DNA of 64,000 nt from Hamadaea tsunoensis DSM 44101 (GCF_000428945.1 NZ_AUAX01000017.1:1-64000), one strand, 5' to 3'. Shown: positions 26,901 through 37,200, counted from the first letter of the stretch. Program-made: numbers and translations. The notes: generated by a model from the sequence alone, not told the origin.

Positions 26901-29900
26901 CCCGATCATCGACGTGTTCCCGCCCTACGATGTCGACCTGTACCCGGTCGACGGGCTGACCTCGCCGCAGACGCCGCTGGGCGTGGTACCCGACGGGGAC
27001 GTCACGGTGTCCCCGGCGCTGACGTTCGACTTCGGTGACACGAAGCCGGACGACCGGCCGTCGGGACGGATCGTCTTCACCGTCAAGCGGCGCGGCGAGC
27101 TGGTGGCCAAGAGCGTCTTCACGGTCGACAAGGGCGTCCTGACCTCACCCGGTACGCTCACCGTCCACCCGGTCGCCACCGGCGGGGCGCAGGACGAGCT
27201 GTACTTCGACTTCAGCACGACCGAGCCGAAGCTGCGCCCGTTCCTGACCGGCCAGTCCGCCCACGTCGTGCACCAGAACGGCACGTCCCAGGACGGGCAG
27301 AGCGTCTTCCACAGCACCGCTGAGGAAGGGGCGTTCCCGCAGGCGTACCGGGGATGGGGCGGGGTCGGCTACAACGGCAACAAGGACCGCGCCGGGCAGC
27401 CGATCGTGCAGGACGACCTCGTCATCGACAAGAACTACGGCGGGCAGCTGCCCTCCACAGTGGATCCGCAGGCGCAGAAGGACGCGTTCGGCCAGGACCC
27501 GAAGGTCGACCCGCCGAAGGTCGTCCCGTTCTTCCCGGCCCCCGACCACGACCGGTGGGGCGTCGGCGAGCACTCGTTCGTGACGCGTACCGGGGCGGCC
27601 AGCTCGCGGCTGGGCACCGAGTCCATCCAGCTGCCGAGCACGTCGGACTTCGCCGGCACCGCGGTGTCCCGGCTGTCGCGCTCGCAGCAGATCTCGCTCA
27701 CCGGCTCCGTCGGGGGCGGCTCCGGCTCGCTCGGCGGCAGCCTCGCCACCGGCGACAGCGTCGGCCAGGTCGACTTCCTCGACCTCAACGGCGACCAGTT
27801 CCCGGACGTCGTCAGCGGCAACGGCATCCAGTACACCGACCCGACCGGCGGCCTCGGCGGCAAGCGCGGCACCCTGCCGGACGGCGCCGTGCGCTCCAGC
27901 TCCACCGAGTCCGGCAACGCCAGCGCGGGCAGCGCCGCCCGGACCATCCAGACCGGCGCGGGCAACGCCGGGCCGACCGGCGAGACGCCGGCGACCACCG
28001 CCCACGCCGGCAACGACCTGCCGCCGTTCGGCGTCGGGGCCAACCTCGGCGGCAGCCGCTCGCACATCGCCTTCGACCTGCTCGACGTCAACGGCGACGG
28101 CCTGCCCGACCGGGTGTACGCCGACGGAAAGGTGGCCCTCAACCTCGGCTACCGGTTCGGGGCCGCCGAGCAGTGGCGCAACCCGGCTCCGGTGAACGAG
28201 GGCAGCGGCACGGATCTCGGGGCGAACCTCGGGTTCAACACCGACTTCTACGGCTTCGCCGGCGGCGCGGCCTTCGAGCGGGACGTCTCCGGCGTGGCGA
28301 GCACCCTGCTCGACGTCAACGGCGACGGGCTGGCCGACCGGGTGTTCGCGGGTGATCCGATCATGGTGGGGATCAACACCGGGAACGGCTTCGACGCGCC
28401 GGTCGCGTTCCACGGCAGCCTGTCCGGGCTGACCAGGGACCAGAACGCGTCGGCCAGCGCCGGGGCGTACTTCACCTTCGGCATCTGCTTCATCGTGGTC
28501 TGCGTCGTCATCAATCCGGGGGCCAGCGCGTCCCTGGGCGCGTCGCGTACCGAGCAGGCGCTGCGGGACGTCAACGGCGACGGGTTCGCCGACCACGTCG
28601 CGTCGGTCAAGGACGACCGGCTCGTGGTGGCCGAGAACCAGACCGGCCGGACGAACCTGCTCAAGACCGTGACCCGGCCGCTGGGCGGGCACATGGACTT
28701 CGACTACACCCGCGACGGCAACACCTACGGCCAGCCGCAGTCGAAGTTCGTCCTGTCGAAGGTCGCCGTGGACGACGGGCACCCCGGCGACGGCGCGGAC
28801 GTGTCCCTGCTGACGTTCGAGTACTCCGGCGGCCACTACGACCGCCTGGAGCGCGAGTTCGACGGGTACGCCACGGTCGTCGAGCGGCACCGCGACCCCG
28901 ACGGCGGGGCGGTGGGCCGCAGCATCACCTACGAGTACCGCAACGACGGCCCCTACACGCACGGGCTGCCGACGCGGACGACCACGACCGACGCGGCCGG
29001 GCACAAGTTCCTGCAGACCGAGAGCACGTACGCGCTGCGCGACGTCGACCACCCGGACGCGACCGCCGATCCGCACAGCCCGACGGCGACGATCTTCCCG
29101 CAGCTCGTCCGCACGGACAGCCGCTTCTACGAGGGGCAGACCGATCCGGGCGAATCGACGTTCACGACCATGGAGTACGACGCCCTCGGCAACGTCACCC
29201 GGACGTTCGACGCCGGCGAGCCCGGGACGTCCGACGACCTGGAAACGCGTACCGGCTATGCGGACTGCCCGGCGTCGGGGATCACCGGCATCGCGGACGA
29301 CGTCCAGGTGACCGGCGGCGGGACGACGATGCGCAAGCGGGAGTCCACCGTCGACTGCGCCACCGGCGACGTGACGCAGATCCGGTCGAAGCTGGCCAAC
29401 GGCGACACGGCCGTCTCCGACCTGGAGTACTTCGCCAACGGCAACCTGAAGGCGGTCACCACGCCGCCCAACAAGAACGGCCAGCGGTTCCGCACCGACT
29501 ACGGCTACGACGGCGTGGTCGACACCTACGTCGAGTCGGTGACCGACAGCTTCGGCTACCACTCGACGAGCACCCACGACCTGCGGTTCGGCTCGCCGGC
29601 CACCAGCACCGACATCAACCACCAGCCGATCGTCAACACCTACGACTCCTTCGGCCGGCTGATCTCGGTCGCCGGACCCTACGAGCAGCCCGAGGGCCGG
29701 GTCACCGCCTCGTTCGAGTACCACCCCGAGGCACCCGTCCCGTACGCGGTCACCCGGCACATCGACCGGCAGGCGGACGGCGTCCACGCGGACACGATCG
29801 ACACCATCGCGTTCGCGGACGGGCTCGGCCGCACGATCCAGACGAAGACCGACGCGGCGGTCGCCACGGGGCCGGACACCCCGCCGGCGAACGTCATGGT

Positions 29901-32739
29901 GGTCACCGGCAAGGCGGTCTACGACTTCCTCGGCCGGATCGTCCAGCAGTCCTATCCCGTGACCGAACCCAAGGGCGCGGCCAACACCGCCTTCAACGCG
30001 TCGGTGGACCCCGTCGCGCCGGTGGCGCAGACGTTCGACGTGCTCGACCGGCCGACGCGTACGGTGCTGCCGGACGGGACCGTCTCGACCCAGTCCTACG
30101 GCTTCGGTGCCGACCGCTCCGGGGCCAACCGGTTCGAGGAGACCGCCACCGACGCCAACGGCAAGTCCCAGCGCACCTACACCGATGTACGCAAGCAGGT
30201 GACCACGGTCAAGGAGTTCAACCCGGCCGGCGGCCAGCCGGTGATCCTCACCAGTTACGGCTACGACGCGCTCGGCCAGCAGACGTCCATCGTGGACGAT
30301 CACAACAACGCGACCACGACGGCGTACGACAACTTCGGCCGGGTCGTCAGCGTCGTCAGTCCGGACACCGGGCGTACCGACACCGTCTACGACCTGGCCG
30401 GCAACCTGACCAGGAGGATCACGGCGAACCTGGCCGCGCAGTCGAAGGCGGTCGAGTACGACTACGACTACAACCGCATCAGCGGCATCCGCTACCCGGT
30501 GTTCACCGCGAACAACGTCACCTACACCTACGGCGGTCCCGGGGCGGCCAACAACGGCGCCGACCGCGTCGTGTCCATCGTGGACGGCGCCGGTACGCTC
30601 ACCCGCGAGTACGGCCCGCTCGGCGAGACGACCAAGGAGAGCCGGACGGTCGCGGGGCAGGCCGGGCACCTCTCCACGTTCACCACGCAGTACCGGTACG
30701 ACACGTGGAACCGGGTGCTGACGCTCACCTACCCCGACAGCGAGGTGCTGACCTACCACTACGACTCGGGCGGCTACGTCGACACCGCGACCGGCCTCAA
30801 GGGCGGCCACACGTACGCATACCTGACCCGGCTGGACTACGACAAGTTCGGTGACCGGGTACTGCTCGACACGGGCAACGGGACGCGTACGCGGACGACG
30901 TTCGATCCGCAGACGCGGCGGCTGGACACGCTGAAGGCGAACATCGCCCAGGGCTACGTGTTCGAGAACTTCCGCTACACCTACGACAACGTCGGCAACA
31001 TCCTGCAGATCAAGAACGACACGGTGGCGCCGACGGATTCGGACGTGGGCCAGAAGGTCGGCGGGCCGAGCACGGAGACCTTCCGGTACGACGACCTCTA
31101 CCGGCTCGTCCACGCCGAGGGCAGCTACACCCCGCGCGGCACCAAGACCGACAAGTACCAGCTGGACGAGACCTACGACAGCATCAGCAACCTCACCGGC
31201 AAGACCCAGGTCCACCAGTTCGTGAGCAACGGCAACACGCAGACCGACAACAAGCTCACCTACGACTTCGACTACGGGTACGCCGCCGCGCAGCCGCACG
31301 CGCCGACGGCGATCGGGACGGACGCCTACGCGTACGACGCCGACGGCAACCAGATCAGCCGGAACATCCAGGGCAACCAGCCCCGCCAGATGGTCTGGGA
31401 CGAGGAGAACCGGCTGGCCTGCTCCAACTCGCGGGGCGACCACGCGCCGCTGCCGCAGACGCCGGCCGGGTGCGACAACCCCGGCGGGCAGCCCGACGCC
31501 CGGTTCCGCTACGACGACCAGGGCAACCGGATCGTCAAGGACGGCTCGGCGTTCCACTTCTACCCGAACCAGAACTACTCCACCGACGGCAACCACGAGT
31601 TCAAGCACATCTTCGTCGGCGACACCAAGCTGCTGACCAAGACCGTCGACAAGAACCTGAACAAGGTCGAGGACCAGCAGTTCTACTCCCACGACGACCA
31701 CCTCGGCTCCACCGGGTTCATCACCGACGCCGACGGCAGGCTGGCCGAACACCTGCAGTACATGGCGGGCGGCGAGACGTGGGTCGACGAGCACCCGTCC
31801 CAGCCGGTGCCGCAGCAGTACACCGGCAAGGAACTCGACCCCGAGACCGGGCTCTACTACTACGGCGCGCGGTATTACGACCCGCGTACCTCCGTGTGGC
31901 AGAGCGCCGACCCGGCGCTGCCGTCCGCGGCACCCGGATCGCGGGATCTGTCGGCGTACCTGTACGCCCGCGGCAACCCCGTGCGCTACAACGATCCGGA
32001 CGGGCGTAGCCCGGCATTCGGCGCTCCATCCGGCGCGACGGGCCGCGCGGCGGTGGAGTGGCATCCGACCCAGCCGCACAACCATCTGCCGGGGGCGGCG
32101 AACTGGGCCGGGGTCCAGCAGGTGCTGGAAAGCAAGCAGGGGTTCTACGAGAACTACTGCCGGGACCGGTCGTTCGACCGGGTGTCGCACCTGACGCTCG
32201 GCCACTCCGAGGACGAGCCGCTGGCCCACGACCACCTGCAGCACTACCTCACCGGGCAGGGCAGCACCCTCGTCGAGGACGCCAACCTCGACCGGCTGCT
32301 GCGCGACGACCACGAGATCGCGTACTGGGTGGAGAAGTCGATCGTCAAGGGCGTCACCGCCGCCGGTACGCAGAAGACCGGGCTCATCGCCGGCCACCTT
32401 CGCATCGATCAGCAGGACTACACGATCGCGGAGTTCAAGAACTCGTTCGGCGCCATCGACCAGGTGGACTGGTCCTACAACCTCGACACCGGCAAGGTCC
32501 AGGTCTGGTTCCAGGACCGGTACGAGTGGCATCCCGTCTACAAGGGACTCTACGACCGGTTCGCCGACGACGATGTCCGGGAGACCAACTGCATCCATGC
32601 GGCCCTGGTCGAGATGAAGTCGCAGGGCGCGGAGGACTATTGGATGCAGGGCTTCACCGAACTGTCCCGCAAGGACCTCCAGCAGAGCGCCGACGGCTGG
32701 GACCACAAGCGCGGCACCCAGGTGAACTCCTCCAAGTGA
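23935..32739 (+). CDS. Giant secreted SpvB/RHS-repeat protein (WapA-like polymorphic toxin)
   Basis: 2,934 residues from the ATG at 23935 (GGGAGGGCGCAGGG upstream). Residues 1-47 are a signal peptide, so export is by Sec. An N-terminal region is followed by an SpvB-type domain (about 220-400; TLAVSYSSAGGDGWLGLGWDL). FG-GAP/VCBS calcium-type motifs recur (DVNGDGIVD, DLNGDQFPD, DVNGDGLPD, DVNGDGLAD, DVNGDGFAD). Many YD repeats fill about 1,600-2,580. The RHS core ends near residue 2,690 (GKELDPETGLYYYGARYYDPRTS, then YLYARGNPVRYNDPDGR, the usual self-cleavage signal). The last about 243 residues form a separate C-terminal domain, presumably the effector, with VWFQDRYEWHPVYKG and TNCIHAALVEMKSQGAEDYWM; I do not recognise it. 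No immunity gene is evident downstream. Confidence 0.93.
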   Translation: MRRTWTANSSFQLIAAGLGVALVAAGLVASGPPPTTHRAAPAMVPAAADSCGDATGTGATTASVPAPTVPDHEEMVGPAEPLTHVVAWGGAQVAIKPGALAKATGIGISGLPATDLAPMDGGMTDVTGKARPGFRFTPHPLQFLKDVEVTLPYDPALVPDDFTASDLYTYFYDDVAHCWQVLQRESVDETAHTVTSLTSHFTDFVNATVTAPESPQNVSFNPTQIKGLQVADPAAQVRLINPPTADSRGDNRLSYPIETPPGRHGVQPTLAVSYSSAGGDGWLGLGWDLTLPGVFVDTRWGVPRYDTATETETYLLNGQQLNPVTYRGPAVARTAEKVFHPRVEGSFARIVRHGADPKSYTWEVTDKTGVRSLYGGAGATLTDNDGNVYQWALREVRDPHGNVMTFTYAQVDDTGLDGGTEPGRNLYPKKITYTGTGTTPGRYAVTFVRDRELNEPLRADKSIDARGGFKRVTADRLRRVDVTLDATVVRRYEFAYTQGAFDKTLLKSVTQLDGAGTVFTRHDFAYFDDIRDAHGDYQAFKSADWTVPGDGLSQTAVDITDDDAGDASALNAGKSTSAGGHLYVGVGESPSKSGTVGLKTGFQHTSDEGVLALVDVDGDNLPDKVFRDGGTVRYRKNLSGPHGQPRFADEAKTLNLPSIQGSSSNTLTLGVEAYPGAAALQLDYVNTFVTEDTYFSDVNGDGIVDLVNGSSVLFGRVGANGVPVYGVSADTPVPVASGAVDTTGLLGDLAPDRERMADSYPLLDTVRRWVAPYAGVVRVDGTVTLQSGGAGDGVRVAVQHEGTELWSDTIEAADSSPHTPSNMDAVTVAAGDRLYFRVQSRDDGSHDEVAWDPVITYQGVPATTDVNGLDAYRFQASGDFTLGGRIVTVKAPLTGTLHLSGDLHKNAATTDDVTALITRDGTPVLQQTLPGGSAGTVAVNLDVNVQKGQTLAWRVQVDSPIDASRIAWVPRAFYTAADGVDRLTDPQGNPIIDVFPPYDVDLYPVDGLTSPQTPLGVVPDGDVTVSPALTFDFGDTKPDDRPSGRIVFTVKRRGELVAKSVFTVDKGVLTSPGTLTVHPVATGGAQDELYFDFSTTEPKLRPFLTGQSAHVVHQNGTSQDGQSVFHSTAEEGAFPQAYRGWGGVGYNGNKDRAGQPIVQDDLVIDKNYGGQLPSTVDPQAQKDAFGQDPKVDPPKVVPFFPAPDHDRWGVGEHSFVTRTGAASSRLGTESIQLPSTSDFAGTAVSRLSRSQQISLTGSVGGGSGSLGGSLATGDSVGQVDFLDLNGDQFPDVVSGNGIQYTDPTGGLGGKRGTLPDGAVRSSSTESGNASAGSAARTIQTGAGNAGPTGETPATTAHAGNDLPPFGVGANLGGSRSHIAFDLLDVNGDGLPDRVYADGKVALNLGYRFGAAEQWRNPAPVNEGSGTDLGANLGFNTDFYGFAGGAAFERDVSGVASTLLDVNGDGLADRVFAGDPIMVGINTGNGFDAPVAFHGSLSGLTRDQNASASAGAYFTFGICFIVVCVVINPGASASLGASRTEQALRDVNGDGFADHVASVKDDRLVVAENQTGRTNLLKTVTRPLGGHMDFDYTRDGNTYGQPQSKFVLSKVAVDDGHPGDGADVSLLTFEYSGGHYDRLEREFDGYATVVERHRDPDGGAVGRSITYEYRNDGPYTHGLPTRTTTTDAAGHKFLQTESTYALRDVDHPDATADPHSPTATIFPQLVRTDSRFYEGQTDPGESTFTTMEYDALGNVTRTFDAGEPGTSDDLETRTGYADCPASGITGIADDVQVTGGGTTMRKRESTVDCATGDVTQIRSKLANGDTAVSDLEYFANGNLKAVTTPPNKNGQRFRTDYGYDGVVDTYVESVTDSFGYHSTSTHDLRFGSPATSTDINHQPIVNTYDSFGRLISVAGPYEQPEGRVTASFEYHPEAPVPYAVTRHIDRQADGVHADTIDTIAFADGLGRTIQTKTDAAVATGPDTPPANVMVVTGKAVYDFLGRIVQQSYPVTEPKGAANTAFNASVDPVAPVAQTFDVLDRPTRTVLPDGTVSTQSYGFGADRSGANRFEETATDANGKSQRTYTDVRKQVTTVKEFNPAGGQPVILTSYGYDALGQQTSIVDDHNNATTTAYDNFGRVVSVVSPDTGRTDTVYDLAGNLTRRITANLAAQSKAVEYDYDYNRISGIRYPVFTANNVTYTYGGPGAANNGADRVVSIVDGAGTLTREYGPLGETTKESRTVAGQAGHLSTFTTQYRYDTWNRVLTLTYPDSEVLTYHYDSGGYVDTATGLKGGHTYAYLTRLDYDKFGDRVLLDTGNGTRTRTTFDPQTRRLDTLKANIAQGYVFENFRYTYDNVGNILQIKNDTVAPTDSDVGQKVGGPSTETFRYDDLYRLVHAEGSYTPRGTKTDKYQLDETYDSISNLTGKTQVHQFVSNGNTQTDNKLTYDFDYGYAAAQPHAPTAIGTDAYAYDADGNQISRNIQGNQPRQMVWDEENRLACSNSRGDHAPLPQTPAGCDNPGGQPDARFRYDDQGNRIVKDGSAFHFYPNQNYSTDGNHEFKHIFVGDTKLLTKTVDKNLNKVEDQQFYSHDDHLGSTGFITDADGRLAEHLQYMAGGETWVDEHPSQPVPQQYTGKELDPETGLYYYGARYYDPRTSVWQSADPALPSAAPGSRDLSAYLYARGNPVRYNDPDGRSPAFGAPSGATGRAAVEWHPTQPHNHLPGAANWAGVQQVLESKQGFYENYCRDRSFDRVSHLTLGHSEDEPLAHDHLQHYLTGQGSTLVEDANLDRLLRDDHEIAYWVEKSIVKGVTAAGTQKTGLIAGHLRIDQQDYTIAEFKNSFGAIDQVDWSYNLDTGKVQVWFQDRYEWHPVYKGLYDRFADDDVRETNCIHAALVEMKSQGAEDYWMQGFTELSRKDLQQSADGWDHKRGTQVNSSK

Positions 32740-32746
32740 AAGCACA

Positions 32747-32774
32747 GTGGGGCGGGCCGACCAGCCCGCCCCAC
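32747..32774 (+). terminator. Terminator after the RHS gene
   Basis: Perfect 10-bp GC stem GTGGGGCGGG (32747-32756) with CCCGCCCCAC (32765-32774) and an 8-nt loop, beginning 8 bp after the RHS stop codon and followed by TTCAATCTTC. Typical actinobacterial terminator with a strong stem and weak tail. Confidence 0.85.
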
Positions 32775-32902
32775 TTCAATCTTCATAAGAGAGACCCATG
32801 GTCGGCCGGGCTTATCCGCTAACGCGCCGTTTCGGTCCTTCCTCATCTGGGAGTACGCCTACACGGCGCCAACCGGGCGTCGGTTGGCCGCGGAACGAGC
32901 GC

Positions 32903-32975
32903 GATCTTGACGGATGTGGCGAAACCAACGCTTCCGGCCGGTGGTAGGGGTGGTTTCGCCACATCCGTCAAGGTC
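32903..32975. repeat. Palindromic element 1 (REP/MITE-like)
   Basis: Left arm at 32903-32927 begins GATCTTGACGGATGTGGCG; right arm at 32951-32975 is its reverse complement, with 22 consecutive matching bases (32906-32927 with 32951-32972) and a 23-nt loop. The first 15 bases (GATCTTGACGGATGT) recur in element 2, 135 bp further on. No coding sense. Confidence 0.8.
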
Positions 32976-33037
32976 ATGTCCCCGGTGGTCGGTATCCTTC
33001 CGTATTTGTCCGGTTTGGCGCGGGCCGTGGCGGGCTG

Positions 33038-33110
33038 GATCTTGACGGATGTCGGGAAAGAAGCATCATTCTGGCCGGGTGACGTCACTTTCTAGACGTC
33101 CGTCAAGATC
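33038..33110. repeat. Palindromic element 2, related to element 1
   Basis: Left arm 33038-33060 begins GATCTTGACGGATGTCGGG; right arm 33088-33110 is its complement at 20 of 23 positions, with a 27-nt loop. Same 73-bp size and same 15-bp terminal sequence as the element at 32903, though the loops differ. Looks like two members of one small repeat family inserted side by side. Confidence 0.75.
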
Positions 33111-33435
33111 AACGCCTGCGGAAGCCGGTCGGCCCAAGATTGAGGCGAGTATCCGGACGTGCCGAGGAGATCGGGCCGCTATGACGACACCCGGGACGCG
33201 ACTCTGATCATGAGGGCCACAGTCCTAGGCGAATGGGCCTCCTCCATATCGGACAGTCGAGACAAAGGTCAACCGTGGGTGAGGATGAAAGCGTGACCGG
33301 GTCGCGGTGGATGATGCGTCGCCTCACCCACCTGGCAGCGGAGGCCTCGGAGCGAAGCGGAGGGGCCGGAGCGGTCTCCCGCGCGAGGAGCGGAGGTGAG
33401 ATCGACGAACCCGGGACAAGGTCCAAAAAGATTGT
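33111..33435. other. Intergenic stretch, no confident gene
   Basis: 325 bp between the palindromic elements and the end of the next gene. A 71-codon open frame at 33233-33448 on the plus strand has no ribosome site and no family resemblance, and the stretch has direct GGAGCGAAGCGGAGG/GAGGAGCGGAGG-like repeats. I call no gene. Confidence 0.4.
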
Positions 33436-34143
33436 CTACAAAGGATGATAGCCGCAGCGGACCCCGGTGCGGACCGTGCGAGAGAGATGGGCTCCGATGA
33501 GCGGTTCGGCCGCGGCGATGTGCTGGACGGCGCGGCGGATCGTCTTGCCGACCGCGATCCGCGCCCGCTCCTGGTCGTCGCCGAACCGACGGTGCCGGCC
33601 CGCGAGGCCGGCGGCCCCGGCGAGCTGGCTGGTGATCCAGTCGCGTTCCGCGACGGCCGCCGCGCCCCGCTCGGAGCTCAGCCGGGCCAGCCGGCCGCGG
33701 TACGCCCGGACGGCCGCCGGATCGAGCACCGCCTGCCGGGACAGCGCCGGGCCGCGCAGCCCCGGCAGCCCGGCCGCCAGGTCGGCCGCGTCGATCTCCC
33801 GGCCCGGGTTCGCCGCCAGGACGGCCAGGTGCAGCAGGCCGACGCGGTGCTCGACGACGGCGCCGACCGCGCCGAGGGACACCCGCCAGCGCCTTCCTTC
33901 GCGTACGCAGGTGAACGTGTCCCGGCCGCGGGTCGCGATCACGCTCGGCCAGTGGTCGGGCCGGTCGGCGTACGGCAGCAGGCGCTCGTAGGCCGCCGAC
34001 CGGGTCTCGGCGTCGGTCAGCAGCCGGGCCGCCTCGACGATGCCGTCGAGCACGGCGAGCCAGCCGGGTAGCGGCCGGTCCACATCGGCGGCCAGCGCCG
34101 ACAGCCCGACGGCCAGCAAGGTCCTGTCGTCTGGAACATTCAT
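33436..34143 (-). CDS. Protein with C-terminal regulator-associated DNA-binding-like domain
   Basis: 235 residues from the ATG at 34143, chosen for the GGGGGGA ribosome site. The last about 90 residues (LSRQAVLDPAAVRAYRGRLARL, then DDQERARIAVGKTIRRAVQHIAAAEPLIGAHLSRTVRTG) match the tail found on many actinobacterial LuxR- or cyclase-type regulators (ERARxxVTKAIRxALxRI...LxATVRTG). It lies 108 bp after the SARP-LuxR gene on the same strand and may work with it. No membrane segment. Confidence 0.65.
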   Translation of the reverse strand: MNVPDDRTLLAVGLSALAADVDRPLPGWLAVLDGIVEAARLLTDAETRSAAYERLLPYADRPDHWPSVIATRGRDTFTCVREGRRWRVSLGAVGAVVEHRVGLLHLAVLAANPGREIDAADLAAGLPGLRGPALSRQAVLDPAAVRAYRGRLARLSSERGAAAVAERDWITSQLAGAAGLAGRHRRFGDDQERARIAVGKTIRRAVQHIAAAEPLIGAHLSRTVRTGVRCGYHPL

Positions 34144-34251
34144 GTGATTCCCCCCGTCGCAGTCTTCGACGGAGGCCGGAAACGCCGCGGAAACGATTTC
34201 GCGTACCGGGCGCCCGACCGGCGGCGCTCCTACGACCATTCCGGCGCGGGG

Positions 34252-37200
34252 CTACCCGGATTCCCCGGCCGCGCTGAACCGGGCCGCGAAGGGGATCAGG
34301 CCCTGCCGCTCGGCGACACCCGCCTTGGCCAGCAGGCTCGCCACATGCTTCTCGACCGTACGCGGGGACAGCACCAGCCGGCGGCCGATCTCGGCGTTCG
34401 TCAGCCGGTCGGCCACCAGCGCGAGGACCTCGAACTCGCGTACCGAGATGCCGTAGGCGTGCGCCAGCGCGGGCAGGTCCGCCGCGCCCTGGCGGTGCTG
34501 CGGTACCGGCGTACCGGCCTCGCGCAGCAGTTCGCGGCAGGCGCGGGCGACCGCCGGGGCGGTGTCGTGGAAGTACGCCTCCGCCGACCGCAGCCACGCG
34601 ACGGGATCCCCCCAGCCGTCCCGCAGCGCATGGGGTGCTACGAGCCGCAGGCCCAGATGCCGCGCCAGCGGGTACGCCGCCGCGACCGCCTCGAACCCGG
34701 CCATGGCCCCGGCGTCGCGCTCGGCCACCGCGGCGGCGAGCAGGATGAACTGGTTGTTCCAGCCGGCCTGGCTCTGCACGGACGCGGCCAGCGCGCGTAC
34801 CTCGGCGGCGCCCGATCGTCCATCGAGGACGGACAGCAGCAGGTGCGGGCCCTGGATGAACGACAGGAACGACGTCGGCTGCCGGGTCTCCCGCGCGGCC
34901 GCCGCGACCAGTTCGGCGACCGCGGCCGCCCGGTCCTCGTGCAGCAGATGTCCGAACGCCACCCCGAAACCGTGGACGGCCGAGGAGAACTCCTCCTCCT
35001 CGCCGCCGAGGTCCGCGTACGCGCGCAGCAGCCGGTCGGCGTCCGCGCGGTCGCCCTGATGCCCGGCGGCCATCACCCGGATGCCCAGTGCCGTCCGCCG
35101 GGTCCGGATCAGCCGCAACCGCCCGGCCGTCTCCTCGACCGCGCGGGCCGTCCGCGTCGCCTGCGCGTACTCGCCGCGGCAGACCTGCATCACCGCCGTC
35201 TGCAAGCCGTTCTCCAGCGCGACGACGACGGCACCGGCGTCCTCGGCGGCCTCCCGGGCCAGCCGCAACTGGGTCAGGTCGGCGTGCCGGACCGCGTGGT
35301 CGGCGCCGAGGCTGTAGAGCAGCGACAGCCGCCAGGTGACCAGCCCGTGCGCCTCGGCGACGGCCAGCCCGCGTTCGTAGAGCGCGTCGGCCTCGGCCAG
35401 GTCGCGCAGCCGGGTGATGCGGCCCAGCGTCATCAGCGCGTGGCACACCACCTCCGGCAGCCCGGCCGCCATCGCCCCGGCCAGCGCGCGCGAGGCCAGG
35501 ACCGCCGCGGCCGCCAGCCGGTCCGCCGCCGGCCGGCCGAGGACCAGCTCCGCCTCGACCGCGTCGAGCGCCGGGTCCGGGACCGCGCCGAGCAGCCGCC
35601 GGGCGTACGCCACCTCGTCCAGGCCGCGATCCCACTGCCCGGCCGCCTCGGCGACCCGGGCCAGCCGCAGGTGCAGGGCGACCCGCGCCGCGGCGCCGCG
35701 CAACGTCAGCCGTTCCCCCAGCGCGTACGCGTCCGCGACCCGCCCGGCGGTCGCGTACGTCTCGACGAGGGCGACACCGAGATCGGCGGCCAGGTCGGCG
35801 TCGCGGGCGGGGGAGAGCATCGCCAGCGCCCGTTCCAGCAGATCGGCCGCGGTCGACAGGGCACCGCAGGCGGCCGCCCGGCGACCGGCGACGCCGAAGC
35901 GCTCGGCGGCCAGGCGCGGCTCCCCGGCCGTGGCCCAGAGCTCGCCGGCCACCCGCTCCCAGCCGTCGAAACCGCCGCCCGCCTCCGCCAGCGCCAGCGC
36001 CGCCCGCCGGGCCAGGAGCGCGCGTTCGATCGGCAGCAGCCGCGCGTACAGGGCTTCGGCGGTGAGGGCGTGGCGGAAGGCGTACCAGAGCGGATTCTCC
36101 TGCGGGACGACGAGCTGGGCGTCGACGGCGGTGCGCAGGGCCCGCAGCAGGACGTCCTGGGTGACGCCGGCGGTGGCCCCGGCGACGGCGGCGGGGAAGC
36201 GGCGGCCCAGGATCGCGCCCGCCCGCAGGACCGCGACGGTCTCGGGGTCGAGGCGCTCGGCGCGGGCGGCGAGGGTGGTGGCGAGGCTGCCGGGCAGCGG
36301 GGGGAGCGCGGAGCCCAGCATCGTCCACTGTGTTCCGTCGTGGCCGAGGACGCCGTCGTCGACGAGCCCGGCCAGCAGCTCCTCGACGTGCAGCGGTACG
36401 CCGTCCGCCGCCGCCAGCACCCGGTCGAGCACGGCCGGCGGGACCTGCCCGGCCGGTACGCCGAGACTGGCCCCCGCGAGCCGCCGCACGGCGTCGTCGT
36501 CCAGACTGGACAGCTCCAGCACGGTGGCCGTACGCCGCCGGTGCGCCGCGCGGATCATCGCGATCCCCGCCCCCGGCCCGGTACGCGCCGTCGCGACGAT
36601 CCGGATCGGATGGCCGGAAGCGTTGTCCACCAGGTAGTCCACGACGGCGAGCGTGTCGGCGTCGGCGTCGTGCAGGTCTTCGAGCAGCAGGACGCAGCCG
36701 CCGGCCCGGCCGAGCACGAGGAGCAGCCGCAGGACGGCCTCGGCCAGCACGACCAGCGACTCGTCGACGTCCGCCGCCGCGTGGACCCGCCACTCCGGCA
36801 CCAGCCGGGCCAGCGCGGGCAGGTACGCGTGCAGCTGCGGATCGTCCGGCGGCCCCGACCGGCGCAGCACCGACAGCAGCGCCTCGTTCAGCGGGCGGAA
36901 CTGCGCCCCGGCCGCCGCCGCCCGGCCGCGCAGCACCGTCAGGCCGCGCCCCTCGGCGTACCGGGCGGCCTCGGCGACCAGCCGCGACTTGCCGATGCCG
37001 GGCTCGCCGACCACGAACACCGCCGACCCCGGCTCGGTCACGGCCGACCGCAGCGCCGCCAGCTCCGCGTCCCGCCCCACCACGTCGCTGCCGCCGAGCC
37101 ACACGCCCGGCGCGGGGCTCGGGGCGCGCCCCGCCGCCGTCTCCAGCACCGGATCCTGCCGCAGCATCGCCGCCGCCAGCTCCCGCACCGCCGGCGCCGG

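Noticed and set aside
27145-32745. 1,866-codon open frame on the minus strand antisense to the RHS gene
   Set aside because: Long antisense frames are normal in this GC3-rich DNA; no domains are seen, while the plus strand has SpvB, YD repeats and an RHS core.
33233-33448. 71-codon open frame as a possible immunity gene for the RHS protein
   Set aside because: No ribosome site, no start context and no plausible fold; it also runs into the end of the minus-strand gene at 33436.
33436-34143. Considered as the RHS immunity gene
   Set aside because: Wrong strand and 700 bp away; its C-terminal domain matches a regulator-associated domain, not an immunity protein.
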